Assembly (NCBI GenBank): GCA_020633435.1
Contig: JACKDP010000003.1
Coordinates: forward strand, 124,001-188,000
DNA from: Myxococcales bacterium
GTDB taxonomy: Bacteria > Myxococcota_A > Bradymonadia > UBA7976 > UBA1532
Reading direction: 5' to 3'
Length of the DNA: 64,000 bases
In this document: in pieces, positions 18,548-28,029 of the stretch
Layout: every line of letters begins with the position of its first letter
How positions within the stretch are numbered: the stretch's first letter is position 1
Notes under the pieces: model-generated
What the model was told of the DNA's origin: nothing
Seen by the model: the letters and a program-made list of their open reading frames with translations, nothing else
The model's database searches: none
Position numbers and translations under genes: made by a program

Positions 18548-19959
18548 CGCTCCATCTCCACGAGTTCCTTGACCTTTTCGGCGAGCTTCGCGCTCACGGC
18601 CACTTCTACGAGCCGGGGCTGGCGGGCGGCTGCGGGCAGGGCGGCGACGGCCGCCGCGGCGTAGGCGCGGCTCTCGGCGGGCGTGGGCTGGGGCAGCGCG
18701 GCCTCGCCCTGCCAGACCTCGGCCAGCAGCGGTCGCCCGGGCAGCGCCTCGTCGGCGCAGCCCACCACGTCCACGCCGTCGTCGCCCCGGAAGACCTGCA
18801 CCCGCCCAGGCAGCGTGGCCTTGCCCGAGCCACGGGCGAGCTTCATCGTCGCCCGGCCGCCGACCTCGCAGAGCTTGCCCACCGCGCCGACGCCCACCGG
18901 GGCGTCCGGGGACGTCACGATGCGCTCCCCCACCCCGAAGGCGTCCACCGGGGCGCCGTCGAGCGCGCGGATGCTGTGCTCGTCCATGCCACCCGACACC
19001 GTGACGACGGCCTGGGGCGCGCCGAGCGCGTCCAGCAGCGCCCGGGCCTTCTGCACGTTCTCGACCGTCACGCCCGAGTCCAGGCGGATGCCCCGCAGCC
19101 GCCCCTCGGTGGCGGCCACCGCGCTGCGGATGCCCGTCGTCGCGCCGAACGTGTCGTACGTGTCCACCAGCAGCAGCGCGTTCTCGGGAAACGCCTCGTA
19201 GAAGGCGCGGAAGAACGCCCGCTCCGTCTCGGAGCGCGGCACGCCCGGCCGCTCCCACGCCTGCACCGCGAAGTGGTCCATCGTGCCCAGCACCGGCACG
19301 CCGTACCGGTGGTGGGCCTCCACGTTCGACGTCCCCGCGCAGCCGGCGATCCAGGCCGCGTAGGCCGCGTCCACCGCCGCGTCCGGGTGCGTCCGCCGCG
19401 TGCCGAACTCGAGCACCGCCCGGCCCCCCGCCGCCTGCACCACCTGGCTGGCCTTCGAGGCCACCATCGTCATGTGGTTGATGATGCTGAGCAGGGGCGT
19501 CTCGATGAGCTTGGCCGACAGCAGATCCGTCTCGACGACCAGGTAGGGCGTCTGGGCCGACGGCCGCACGCCGTCGAACGCCAACGGGCTTCCGTCCGGG
19601 AACGTCGCCGGCCCCGCCACGATGACCTCGCCCTCCGGCGGCGCCCAGATGGTGCCGCGAAACCGCCAGCCCCGCAGGGCCGCCGCGAAGTCCGGGCGCG
19701 CCTTCAGGGCCGGCCCGAGCACCGGGTGGGCCTCCAGGCTCGCCACCAGGGCGTCGTCGAACCGCGCCGCCGCCAGCCACTCGAGGCAGCGCCGCAGCCC
19801 CGCCCAGAGCAGGTAGCCGCGCGTCGGCGCGCCGTCGTCCGCGCGGGGCAGCCGCCGCGAGAAGAAGCTCATCACCACCGGCGCGTGCCCGAGGCCCGCG
19901 TCCCAGTGCGGCACCGATGAGGTGAGCTGGTAGAGATCGACGTGACCGGCCGAGATCAT
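18544..19959 (-). CDS. pncB: Nicotinate phosphoribosyltransferase
   Basis: 471 aa, normal family length. N-terminal DLYQLTSSVPHW matches the conserved start of NAPRTase; the middle has EFGTRRTHPDAA and AGTSNVEAHHRYGVPVLGTMDHF, and the C-terminal half GIRLDSGVT and VTVSGGMDE, all family signatures around the phosphoribosyl site. It makes nicotinate mononucleotide from nicotinate and PRPP, the committed step of the Preiss-Handler pathway. First gene of a two-gene operon with pncA. Divergent from the RND exporter across 127 bp. Confidence 0.93.
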   Translation of the reverse strand: MISAGHVDLYQLTSSVPHWDAGLGHAPVVMSFFSRRLPRADDGAPTRGYLLWAGLRRCLEWLAAARFDDALVASLEAHPVLGPALKARPDFAAALRGWRFRGTIWAPPEGEVIVAGPATFPDGSPLAFDGVRPSAQTPYLVVETDLLSAKLIETPLLSIINHMTMVASKASQVVQAAGGRAVLEFGTRRTHPDAAVDAAYAAWIAGCAGTSNVEAHHRYGVPVLGTMDHFAVQAWERPGVPRSETERAFFRAFYEAFPENALLLVDTYDTFGATTGIRSAVAATEGRLRGIRLDSGVTVENVQKARALLDALGAPQAVVTVSGGMDEHSIRALDGAPVDAFGVGERIVTSPDAPVGVGAVGKLCEVGGRATMKLARGSGKATLPGRVQVFRGDDGVDVVGCADEALPGRPLLAEVWQGEAALPQPTPAESRAYAAAAVAALPAAARQPRLVEVAVSAKLAEKVKELVEMER

Positions 19960-20086
19960 GGGCCCTCCTTCGACGGGGGCATCACACCCGGCGGCCTGGG
20001 CCGCGTCAAGCGCCCCCGCACGCAGATCGCGACGCCGGCGCGGGTTGGGGGTAGCCTCGGGTCCTCACCTCCCCCAGGAGCACCCC

Positions 20087-22513
20087 GTGGGCGGCGCCAT
20101 CGGTTTCTTCGACGCCTGGGCGCGGCTGATGCTGCGGCACCGGCTGGCCGTGCTCGTCCTCGTGGGCGCCATCACCGCGGCGTTCGCCTGGTCGCTCACC
20201 CGCCTGCCCATGCTGACGTCCCTCGCCGACGTCGTGCCCAAGGACGACGCCTGGGAGATCTACCGCGACACGCGCGACCGCTTCGGCTCCGACGAGGTGG
20301 TGCTGGTGGGCGTCGTCCGCGACGACCACTTCACGCCCGCGGGGCTCGCTCGGCTGGAGGCCTTCGCCGCGGCCGTCGAGGAGCACGCCCTCGTCGAGGA
20401 GGTCGTCGCGTTCACCCGCGCCGATCACCTGTTCGTGGATCCGGCCGAGCCCGGCCGCCTGCGCATCGAGCCGTTCTACGACGCCGACGAGCCGCAGAGT
20501 CCAGCCGCCGTGCGGGCGGCCGTCCTCGGCGATGACCTCATCCGCGGCGACCTGGTGTCGGCGGACGGGCGGGTGGCCCTCGTGGTCGTGCGGCTGGTGC
20601 CCGCCGAGGATCGCGTGTGGAGCCGCGAGGCGGTCGCGGCGTACGTGCAGCCACGCCTCGCGTCCATGCCGGGGGGCGAGGCCCAGCTCGACATGCCGGG
20701 CGGCAAGGCGCGCGCCATCGAGGTGGCCCGGCAGCAGATCGGGGCCGAGCTCCTGGCCATCGCCGCCCAGGCGGGCTACGGGCCCGACGACACGCACCTG
20801 AGCGGATTTCCTGTGGTTTTCGGCAGCCTGCTCCACGAGTCGGAGCAGGTCGTCGGCCGCTACCTGCCCCTCTGCGGCCTGCTCCTCGCCCTGGCCCTCT
20901 TCGCCATGTTCCGGCGCGTGCTGGATGTGGCGCTGCCCCTCATCTGCATGGCGCCGGCCGTCATCTGGGCCATCGGCACCGGCGGGCTCATCTTCGGCCG
21001 CCTGACCATCATCACGTCCGTGGCCCCGGTGATGGTGCTGGTCGTGGGCATGTCCGACGTCGTGCACCTGCTCACGCAGTTCCACCACGAGCTGGGGCGC
21101 GGCCACCCCCGGCACGAGGCCATCCGCGTCGCCTTCCGCGAGGTGGGCGTCGCCTGCACCCTGACCAGCCTGACGACGCTGATCGGCTTCGGCTCCATGG
21201 CGCTGCTGCCCCTGCCCCACGCCCGCGAGCTGGGGGTGTTCGCCGCCCTCGGCGTCGTCGCCGCCTTCGTGCTGGCCTTCGTGCTGACCCCCGTCCTGCT
21301 GTCGTTCACCCGCCCCGGGGAGGTGCGGCCGCCGTCCGGCGTCCTGACGCGCTTCCTCGACCGCCTGGCCCAGTGGCTCCGGCCGCGCCCGCGCACCATC
21401 GTGGCCGTGGGCCTCGGGGCCACCATCCTGGCCCTCGCCGCCGTCTCCCAGGTCCACGTCGAGAACTCCCTGCTGCTCAAGCTGCCCCCCGACCACCCCC
21501 TGCGCCGCTCGGCCGAGGTCGTCCGGGAGGCCGTCGAGGGCAACGGCGAGACGGAGCTCATCATCGACACCGGCCGCGACGAAGGCGTGAAGGACGCCGC
21601 GCTCCTGGCCGCCGTCGGGCGCTTCACGGCGGCCCTCGACGCCCTGCCCGAAGCGGGGCGCGTCCGCTCCGTGGCCGACGTGCTGGGGCGGATGCACCGC
21701 CTCCTGGCCCCCGAGCGCGGCGAGGCGCTGCCCACCACCCGCGAGCAGATCGCCCAGTACCTGCTGCTGTTCGAGATGTCGGGTGGCCAGGGCCTCGCGC
21801 AGCTCGTCGACGCGGGCGGCCGCACCCTGCGCGTCACCATCCGCATGCCCTACCTGAGCGCGGAGCGGGCCATCGAGCTGGCCGATCGCGTGGAGGCCCT
21901 GGCCGCCGAGCACCTGCCCCCCGACGTGCGCACGCACGTCACGGGCATGGCCATGCTGGCCGCCCGGGCGGGGCCCGTCATCCTGAGCACGTCCCTCAAG
22001 GGCCTCGCCGGCGCCGTGGTGCTCATCGCCCTCGTCATGGGCCTGCTCTTCGGATCGGTGCGGGTGGCCGTGCTGAGCATCGTGCCCAACGTGCTGCCCG
22101 TCGCGCTGGGCCTCGCCACCGTCTGGCTCACGCTGCCCCAGGTGGACGCCGACACGATGGTCTACCTGACGATCTGCATCGGCATCGCCGTGGACGACAC
22201 CATCCACTTCCTCGCCCGCTTCCGGCTCGAGCGCGCCAAGGGGCTGGGCCGCGCGGACGCCGTCGAAGCCACCCTGCGCGAGACGGGGCACGGCATCCTG
22301 CGCACCTCCCTCATCCTCATCGCCGGCTTCGTCGTGATGCTGGCCTCGGACTACCTGGGCCTGCAGACCCTCGGGCTCATCCTGCCGGGCACGCTGGCCT
22401 TCGCGGTGGTGCTGGATCTGACGATGGTGCCGGCCATGGCCCAGCTCGGGCTGCTGGAGCCGCGCCTGCGGGGCGTCAGTAGAGCCGCCGGCCCAGAGAG
22501 TCCCACGCCTTGA
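20087..22513 (+). CDS. RND-superfamily (MMPL-type) exporter
   Basis: 808 aa from GTG 20087 (AGGAG six bases upstream); there is no ATG between the upstream region and the first membrane helix. Two homologous halves: a single helix near residue 20, a large periplasmic loop, then five to six helices (about 265-430), and the same again (about 465-800). Half one has VVGMSDVVHLLTQF, half two GIAVDDTIHFLARF, the Asp-containing proton-relay helix of this family. Similar proteins export lipids or hydrophobic compounds; here no partner gene is adjacent. The 3' end overlaps the convergent cupin-acetyltransferase gene by 38 bp. Confidence 0.85.
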   Translation: MGGAIGFFDAWARLMLRHRLAVLVLVGAITAAFAWSLTRLPMLTSLADVVPKDDAWEIYRDTRDRFGSDEVVLVGVVRDDHFTPAGLARLEAFAAAVEEHALVEEVVAFTRADHLFVDPAEPGRLRIEPFYDADEPQSPAAVRAAVLGDDLIRGDLVSADGRVALVVVRLVPAEDRVWSREAVAAYVQPRLASMPGGEAQLDMPGGKARAIEVARQQIGAELLAIAAQAGYGPDDTHLSGFPVVFGSLLHESEQVVGRYLPLCGLLLALALFAMFRRVLDVALPLICMAPAVIWAIGTGGLIFGRLTIITSVAPVMVLVVGMSDVVHLLTQFHHELGRGHPRHEAIRVAFREVGVACTLTSLTTLIGFGSMALLPLPHARELGVFAALGVVAAFVLAFVLTPVLLSFTRPGEVRPPSGVLTRFLDRLAQWLRPRPRTIVAVGLGATILALAAVSQVHVENSLLLKLPPDHPLRRSAEVVREAVEGNGETELIIDTGRDEGVKDAALLAAVGRFTAALDALPEAGRVRSVADVLGRMHRLLAPERGEALPTTREQIAQYLLLFEMSGGQGLAQLVDAGGRTLRVTIRMPYLSAERAIELADRVEALAAEHLPPDVRTHVTGMAMLAARAGPVILSTSLKGLAGAVVLIALVMGLLFGSVRVAVLSIVPNVLPVALGLATVWLTLPQVDADTMVYLTICIGIAVDDTIHFLARFRLERAKGLGRADAVEATLRETGHGILRTSLILIAGFVVMLASDYLGLQTLGLILPGTLAFAVVLDLTMVPAMAQLGLLEPRLRGVSRAAGPESPTP

Positions 22514-23564
22514 GGGGCCGGTCGCTCTGCCACTCGTGGGCGAGGAGCGAGAAGACGGCGCTCGGCACCGCGTCGCCGGCCGCGTTGACGTGCCGGGCCG
22601 GCAGCGTGCCGGTCCGGGTGAAGCCCAGGCGCAGGGGCACCGCCGCCGACCGCACGTTGTCGGGCTCGCAGTGGATCTCCACCAGCTTGAGGCGCCGCAC
22701 CTCGAACACCAGCGTGCAGAGCGCCGCCGAGGCCTCGGTCACGAACCCCCGGCCCTCGTGGGCGTGGTCGATCCAGTAGCCGATCTCCAGGCCCTCGGGG
22801 CCGACGCGCTTGTGCAGGCCGATGCCGCCGATGGGCTGGTGATCCCCCAGGAAGACCCCGTAGACGAGGTCGCGCCGCTCGGCGAAGCGCACCTGATAGC
22901 CGCGGATGTCGGAGAGCACCTCGTCGACGTCCGCCGTCTCCCGGCCCCACGCCAGCCACCGGCCGACATGCTCGCGGTTGGCCTCCCGCAGCGCCCAGAG
23001 ATCCCAGGCGTCGGCGGGCTCCCACGGCCGGATGATCAGCCGCTCCGTCTCGATGCGCGCCGCCGGCCACCGCGCGTCGCCCACGGGCCGCACGGGATCG
23101 GGCCAGGCCCGGTGCGGCCGGGCGTCATCCCGCCACGCCTCGAACAGCGGCTCCTCGGGGTAGTGGGTGCGCTCGCTGGTGTGCCGCTCGCCGACGACCA
23201 GCAGCTCGGCCTCCACGTCCGCCCGGTTCCACACGCAGTGGGCGACGCCCGTCCCCGCCGGAAACGAAACGAAATCGCCGGGTTGCAGCTCGACCTCCTG
23301 GGCCTCCTGCCCCGGCTCGATCCAGCGCAGGGACGGCCGGCCGGCCAGCACGTACAGGAGCTCCTCCTCGCGCACATGGGCGTGGGTGAAGCTCGTGCGC
23401 CGGCCGGGCAGCAGCCGCTCGCGCCAGGCCCCCAGCCGCCGGGAGCCGGCGGCGGTGCCCAGGTCACGGCCCAGGGACAGCTTCTCGTCGTCGAAGGGGG
23501 CCGGGTATGCGCCCTCGGTCTCCGGCACGGCGGCGGAGCGCACCACGAAGGGGGGCAGGGGCAT
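22476..23564 (-). CDS. Cupin-GNAT acetyltransferase fusion
   Basis: 362 aa with two domains. Residues about 40-130 form a cupin (THAHVREEELLYVLAGRPSLRW, LQPGDFVSFPAGTGVAHCVWN, carrying the His/Glu metal-binding pattern). Residues about 165-345 form a RimJ/RimL-type GNAT domain (IETERLIIRPWEPADAWDL, GDHQPIGGIGLH, GYWIDHAHEGRGFVTEA, HCEPDNVRSAAVPLRLGF). RimJ/L enzymes acetylate N-termini or small amines. The cupin may sense a ligand or make the acceptor. No operon partner is obvious; glyQS lies 12 bp upstream on the same strand, so cotranscription is possible. Confidence 0.82.
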   Translation of the reverse strand: MPLPPFVVRSAAVPETEGAYPAPFDDEKLSLGRDLGTAAGSRRLGAWRERLLPGRRTSFTHAHVREEELLYVLAGRPSLRWIEPGQEAQEVELQPGDFVSFPAGTGVAHCVWNRADVEAELLVVGERHTSERTHYPEEPLFEAWRDDARPHRAWPDPVRPVGDARWPAARIETERLIIRPWEPADAWDLWALREANREHVGRWLAWGRETADVDEVLSDIRGYQVRFAERRDLVYGVFLGDHQPIGGIGLHKRVGPEGLEIGYWIDHAHEGRGFVTEASAALCTLVFEVRRLKLVEIHCEPDNVRSAAVPLRLGFTRTGTLPARHVNAAGDAVPSAVFSLLAHEWQSDRPLKAWDSLGRRLY

Positions 23565-23576
23565 GGGGCCTCCGGG

Positions 23577-25136
23577 TCAGTCGCGCAGCAGGCCCTCGAT
23601 CTCGGCCACGGCGTCGTCCACGGAGATCCGCCGCTGCTGCATGGTGTCGCGATCGCGGATGGTGAGGGTGCCGTCCTCGAGCGTCTGGCCGTCGACGGTG
23701 AGGCACCAGGGGGTGCCGATCTCGTCGTGCCGGCGGTACCGCTTGCCGATGGCGTGCTGCTCGTCGTAGCGGGCGCTGATGCCGCGGCGGAAGAAGGCGT
23801 CGACGACCTCGCGGGCGCGCTCGGGCATGCCGTTCTTCTTCACCAGCGGCAGCACGGCCACCTTGATGGGCGCGAGCTGCGGGTGGAGCTTGAGCACCAC
23901 GCGGGTGGCATCCTCGCCCTTGGCGTCGGGGACGGCCTCCTCGCAGTACGCGTCGATCAGGTAGACGAGCAGCCCGCGGGTGGCGCCGGCGGCCGGCTCG
24001 ATGACGAACGGCGTGAAGCGCTTCTGCTGCTGCGGATCGAAGTACGTGAGGTTGGCCCCCGAGTACTTCGCGTGCTTGTTGAGGTCGTAGTCCGTCCGGT
24101 TGGCCACGCCCTCGAGCTCGCCCCAGCCCCAGGGGTAGGCGTACTCGATGTCGAAGCAGCCCTTGGCGTAGTGGGCCAGCTCGTCGGGCTCGTGGGGACG
24201 CAGGCGGAACTTGCCAGGATCATTGGCAAACTTCTTCCACCACCCCATCCGCTCGGCGCTCCAGTACGCCATCCACTCGTCGTCCGTGCCGGGCTCGCAG
24301 AAGAACTCCATCTCCATCTGCTCGAACTCGCAGGAGCGGAAGATGAAGTGCTCGACCGTGATCTCGTTGCGGAACGACTTGCCCATCTGCGCGATGCCGA
24401 AGGGCACCTTCATGGACATGGACTGCTGGACGTTGGCGAACTGGACGAACATCGCCTGGGCCGTCTCGGGGCGCAGGTAGACCGCGCTCTCCTTCGTCAG
24501 CTCGTCGATCTTCACCCGCAGGTCGCGGCCCTTGAGGCCCTCCAGCTCGCCGCGCTCGATGGCGGCGGCCACCGCGCCCATGGGATCCACGGGGCCGATG
24601 CTGGAGCGGAACATCAGGTTGAACTGGCGCTCGTCGCTCAGCCACGGGGAGCGACAGACCGGGCACACATAGCCGCGGTCGCCGGCGACGGCGCCCGTCA
24701 GGGTGCGGCCGTCGCGCTGCAGCTCCACGCTGAAGCGCTCGCGGATGAGATCCTCGGCGACCTTCGCGCGGCCCTTGTCGGCGAACTCCAGGACGAGGGC
24801 GTCCCCGGCCGCGGCCAGCGGGGCCTTGTCGGCGCGGAAGCGCTCCTTGCAGACCAGGCAGTCGACGAGGGGATCGCTGAACCCGGCGAGGTGGCCGGAG
24901 GCCTCCCACACCCGGGGGTGCATGATGATGGAGGCGTCGATGCCGACGACGTCCTCGCGGCGCACCACCATGTCGCGCCACCAGGCGTTCATGATGTTGC
25001 GCTTCAGCTCCACGCCGAGCGGGCCGTAATCATAGGCGCTCTTCAGGCCGCCGTAGATCTCGGAGGACTGGAAGACGAAGCCGCGTCGCTTGCACAGCGA
25101 GACGATCTTCTGCATGAGGTCGGGTTCGTGGCTCAT
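23577..25136 (-). CDS. glyQS: Glycyl-tRNA synthetase, single-chain type
   Basis: 519 aa from ATG 25136 (an in-frame ATG at 25154 is less likely). Class II motifs typical of the homodimeric enzyme: FVFQSSEIYGGLKSAYDYGPLG at the N-terminus, YLRPETAQAMFVQFANV, PFGIAQMGKSFRNEI and FRSCEFEQMEMEFF, and a C-terminal anticodon-binding domain (KVAVLPLVKKNGMPE). Two CxxC pairs (CLVC and CPVC) suggest a zinc knuckle in the insertion. It attaches glycine to tRNA-Gly. It is a second useful taxonomic marker besides rsgA. Confidence 0.96.
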   Translation of the reverse strand: MSHEPDLMQKIVSLCKRRGFVFQSSEIYGGLKSAYDYGPLGVELKRNIMNAWWRDMVVRREDVVGIDASIIMHPRVWEASGHLAGFSDPLVDCLVCKERFRADKAPLAAAGDALVLEFADKGRAKVAEDLIRERFSVELQRDGRTLTGAVAGDRGYVCPVCRSPWLSDERQFNLMFRSSIGPVDPMGAVAAAIERGELEGLKGRDLRVKIDELTKESAVYLRPETAQAMFVQFANVQQSMSMKVPFGIAQMGKSFRNEITVEHFIFRSCEFEQMEMEFFCEPGTDDEWMAYWSAERMGWWKKFANDPGKFRLRPHEPDELAHYAKGCFDIEYAYPWGWGELEGVANRTDYDLNKHAKYSGANLTYFDPQQQKRFTPFVIEPAAGATRGLLVYLIDAYCEEAVPDAKGEDATRVVLKLHPQLAPIKVAVLPLVKKNGMPERAREVVDAFFRRGISARYDEQHAIGKRYRRHDEIGTPWCLTVDGQTLEDGTLTIRDRDTMQQRRISVDDAVAEIEGLLRD

Positions 25137-25262
25137 GGCGGATCCCCCAGGCATCGGGCCGTGATTTCAGCGGGCGGGCATGGTACCGATCACCCCCTCG
25201 CCAGGCAAGGTGGCGCGGCGGCGCCGCCCACCGATCGTGGCGCGCACCCAGAGGTCGCTCAC

Positions 25263-26591
25263 ATGCTGAGGAGCTCCGCGTTCCGGGTCGTGGCGGTGCT
25301 GGCGCTCCTGGCGTCGGCGGCCCTGGCCCGCAAGGCGCCCCGCCCCCCCGTCCTCGACGACGAGGACGACGCCGTCGAGGCGGCCGCCCCCGCGTCCGAG
25401 GCCGCCCCCGAGGCCGACGCCGAGGCCGACGCCGCGGCCGACGCGGCCCTGGCCGCCGCCCTGGAGATCGTCGAGGCGCCGGCCCTGGAGCTGGTGATCA
25501 TCGGCCCCGGGGACGACGAGTACACCCTCTTCGGCCACGCGGCGATGCGCGTCATCGACGACGCCGACCACCCCGAGGCGGCGCGGGTCTTCAACTTCGG
25601 CATCACGGACTTCGAGAACAAGTCGCTGGCCGGCGACTTCATCGGGGGCCGGGTCGAGTTCTGGGGGGCCGCCGGGGGCTACGCGGCCATGGCCGCGGGC
25701 TGGAAGCGGGAGGACCGCACCGTCACCCGCTACCCGGTGCTGCTGCCCGACGGCGCCCGCCGCCGCCTCGTCGCCCGGATGGAGCGCGACGTCACCCCCG
25801 CCCACCGGCGCTACATCTACGACACCTTCCGCGAGAACTGCGGCACCCGGCTGCGCGACTACCTCGACACCTACAGCGGCGGCGGCCTGCGCGCCGCCAT
25901 CGGCACGACGCCCGGGACGCGCACGTTCCGCGACGACGCCCGGCAGGCCTACAGCAAGCGGACGGCCCTGCTGATGGTGACGGAGCTGATGGCCGGCGTG
26001 GACACCGACCGGCCGCGCTCGCCCTGGGAGCTGACCTACCGGCCCGAGTACATGGCCGAGCGCCTGGCCGAGGTGCGGCTCGACGCCGGGCCGCTGCTGG
26101 GGACGCCCACGGTGGAGCACCAGCGCCAGGGGCCCGACCCCCGCGACGGCATGCCGAACCACGGGCAGGTGCTCTGGCTGGCCATCGCCGCGCTGCTCGC
26201 CCTCCTGGGCTGGTGGCTGCCCGACCGCGGGCCGCGGGCGCGGGCCGGGGTGCTCCTCGGCGTCATCCTGTTCTCGACGCTCATCGGGACGGTGATGCTC
26301 TGGCTCGGGCTGTCGACGAGCTGGGCGGAGCTGCAGCGCAACCCCGCGATCTTCGTGTTCATTCCGCTGGACGCGGCCCTCCTGTGGACGGCCGGCCGGC
26401 TGATGTGGACGGGGGAGACGGGGCCCGCCACCGTCGCGCGCCTCTGGCTGCGGGGGCGGCTGGTGGTGGGGCTCCTGCTGGCGGCGCTGACGCCCGTGGT
26501 GGGGGCGCTGCACGGGCCGCTGCCGCCGCGCCTGCTGGGCATCGCCCTGGCCTTCGTGGCCCTGCGGGCGCTGGGCCGCCCGCAGAGCTGA
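25263..26591 (+). CDS. DUF4105 (Lnb N-terminal domain-like) membrane protein
   Basis: 442 aa. Signal peptide 1-22, then an acidic Ala/Glu/Asp segment (30-75), a DUF4105 domain at about 78-290 (DDEYTLFGHAAMRV, FNFGITDF, RENCGTRLRDYLD; the His and Cys fit an NlpC-like Cys protease fold), and four C-terminal membrane helices (about 305-435). The family includes the N-terminal domain of lacto-N-biosidase-related membrane proteins; its substrate is unknown. It stands alone, divergent from glyQS and convergent with rsgA (3-bp gap). Confidence 0.8.
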   Translation: MLRSSAFRVVAVLALLASAALARKAPRPPVLDDEDDAVEAAAPASEAAPEADAEADAAADAALAAALEIVEAPALELVIIGPGDDEYTLFGHAAMRVIDDADHPEAARVFNFGITDFENKSLAGDFIGGRVEFWGAAGGYAAMAAGWKREDRTVTRYPVLLPDGARRRLVARMERDVTPAHRRYIYDTFRENCGTRLRDYLDTYSGGGLRAAIGTTPGTRTFRDDARQAYSKRTALLMVTELMAGVDTDRPRSPWELTYRPEYMAERLAEVRLDAGPLLGTPTVEHQRQGPDPRDGMPNHGQVLWLAIAALLALLGWWLPDRGPRARAGVLLGVILFSTLIGTVMLWLGLSTSWAELQRNPAIFVFIPLDAALLWTAGRLMWTGETGPATVARLWLRGRLVVGLLLAALTPVVGALHGPLPPRLLGIALAFVALRALGRPQS

Positions 26592-26594
26592 CGC

Positions 26595-27668
26595 CTACCG
26601 CCCCCGCTCGCGGTCGCGCCGGCGGTGGTCCATGTGGATGCGCTTCCACTTCGCCCGCTCGGCCGCCTGGGCGCCCTTGTCGCGCTTGCGCTCCTCGTAG
26701 GCGGCCTCGCGCCGCAGCCGCTCCCACTCGGCCACGCGCTCGGCCTCCAGATCGCCCTCGGCCAGGCCGGCCTGCACCGCGCAGCCCGGCTCGCCCTGGT
26801 GGCGGCAGTCCCGAAACCGGCAGCCCCGGGCCGCCACGCCCACGTCGTCGAAGACGGCGTCGACCCCCTCCACCGCGTCCCAGAGCCCCAGGCTGCGCAT
26901 CCCCGGGGTGTCCAGCAGCAGCGCGCCCCCGGGCAGCCGGAAGAGCTCGCGCTTCGTGGTGGTGTGCCGCCCCCGGGCGTCGTCGGCCCGGTTCGCGGCG
27001 GTGGCCTGGCGCGCCTCGCCCAGCAGGCGGTTGGCCAGCGTCGACTTGCCCACGCCGGAGGAGCCCACCAGCGCCACCGTCTCGCCGGGCCGCAGCCACG
27101 GCGCCAGCCCCTCCACCCCGTCGCCGTGCAGCGCGCTCAGCGTGACCACCGGGTAGCGGCCCCCCAGCGCCCCGAGCGCCCGCCGCCCCGCCTCCGCCGT
27201 CGCGGGATCGTCGGCCTTGTTGAGCAGCAGCACCGGGGCCGCGCCCGAGTCGTGGAGCTGGGCCAGGTAGCGCCGCAGCCGTCGGACGTTGAGATCGCCG
27301 TCCAGCCCGCAGACCAGGAAGACGGTGTCGACGTTGGCGGCCACGACCTGGGCGTCCAGCCCCTCGCCCGCCGACCGGCGCACGAAGACGCTACGGCGCT
27401 GCAGCACCCGCACCACGCGGGCGTCGCCGGGATCGTAGAGCACCCAGTCCCCCACGGCCGGCAGGGCCAGGGGATCGGCCTGGTGGACGCGCCACCGGCC
27501 GGGCAGCGTGGCCCGCACGGGCGCCTCGTCGGCGCCGGTCCAGAGATCGCAGGCGTCGCGGTGCACGGCGCACACCCGCGCCGGCTCGCCTGCAGGCGAA
27601 GTCGCCGCGTCCGCGGCGAAGAGAGCGTCCCATCCGAGGACGTCGAGATCAGAAGACACGTCGCGCAC
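26595..27668 (-). CDS. rsgA: Ribosome small-subunit GTPase RsgA
   Basis: 357 aa. N-terminal OB-fold (about 45-105), then a circularly permuted GTPase with motif order G4 (LLNKADD), G5, G1 (GSSGVGKST), G2 (TTTKRE), G3 (DTPGM), and a C-terminal zinc site CRFRDCRHQGEPGC. It checks 30S maturation. The first possible codon is GTG 27668; a second GTG at 27659 has the better-placed GGGAG (8 bases) and may be the true start, nine bases shorter. A 19-codon frame with a strong ribosome site precedes it. Confidence 0.94.
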   Translation of the reverse strand: MRDVSSDLDVLGWDALFAADAATSPAGEPARVCAVHRDACDLWTGADEAPVRATLPGRWRVHQADPLALPAVGDWVLYDPGDARVVRVLQRRSVFVRRSAGEGLDAQVVAANVDTVFLVCGLDGDLNVRRLRRYLAQLHDSGAAPVLLLNKADDPATAEAGRRALGALGGRYPVVTLSALHGDGVEGLAPWLRPGETVALVGSSGVGKSTLANRLLGEARQATAANRADDARGRHTTTKRELFRLPGGALLLDTPGMRSLGLWDAVEGVDAVFDDVGVAARGCRFRDCRHQGEPGCAVQAGLAEGDLEAERVAEWERLRREAAYEERKRDKGAQAAERAKWKRIHMDHRRRDRERGR

Positions 27669-28029
27669 TCCCAGGAGCCCGGTGCGGGCTCAGGAAAGTC
27701 CTGGAATCTCAGGAGATTGCGCGGGAGGCGAGGTCGGAACGCGAGCGTCTCGGCTCAGAGACGGCTACCCCGCCACCCCACGCCGGGGCGGTTGAAGACT
27801 TCGGCAAGGTGCATTCGCGCCTCCTCTCGGTCGGGGGTAGATCGTGGGCAGGCACCCACAGCGGCCGACATACTACCGGAAATCCCCACACGGATCATGA
27901 GCAAAATCGCCTCTTTGGATCGAAAATCCGCAGATCGGGGTCAAACAGCCCTTCCAATCGCCTGGCGAGTCGGGCAAGGTCCGAGGGTTTTCACGACGAT
28001 CGCGGGTCAGTGATGACCGGTACTGCGTC
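27669..28029. other. Divergent intergenic region, rsgA / endopeptidase
   Basis: 361 bp between two divergent genes and the longest gene-poor stretch in the window. It holds a short leader frame (27755-27814, minus), a weak minus-strand -10 candidate TAGTAT at 27870-27875, and an AT-richer segment at about 27880-27990 where promoters for both directions would fit. I find no clear -35/-10 pair for the plus-strand gene and no RNA-gene structure. Confidence 0.5.
27755..27814 (-). CDS. Possible 19-codon leader peptide upstream of rsgA
   Basis: ATG at 27814 is preceded by a perfect AGGAGG (27820-27825) at 5-base spacing, one of the strongest ribosome sites in the window, yet the frame encodes only MHLAEVFNRPGVGWRGSRL before TGA. 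It ends 87 bases before the rsgA GTG. It may be a translated leader that affects rsgA expression, or the 5' remnant of a lost gene. No conservation data are available. Confidence 0.35.
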   Translation of the reverse strand: MHLAEVFNRPGVGWRGSRL

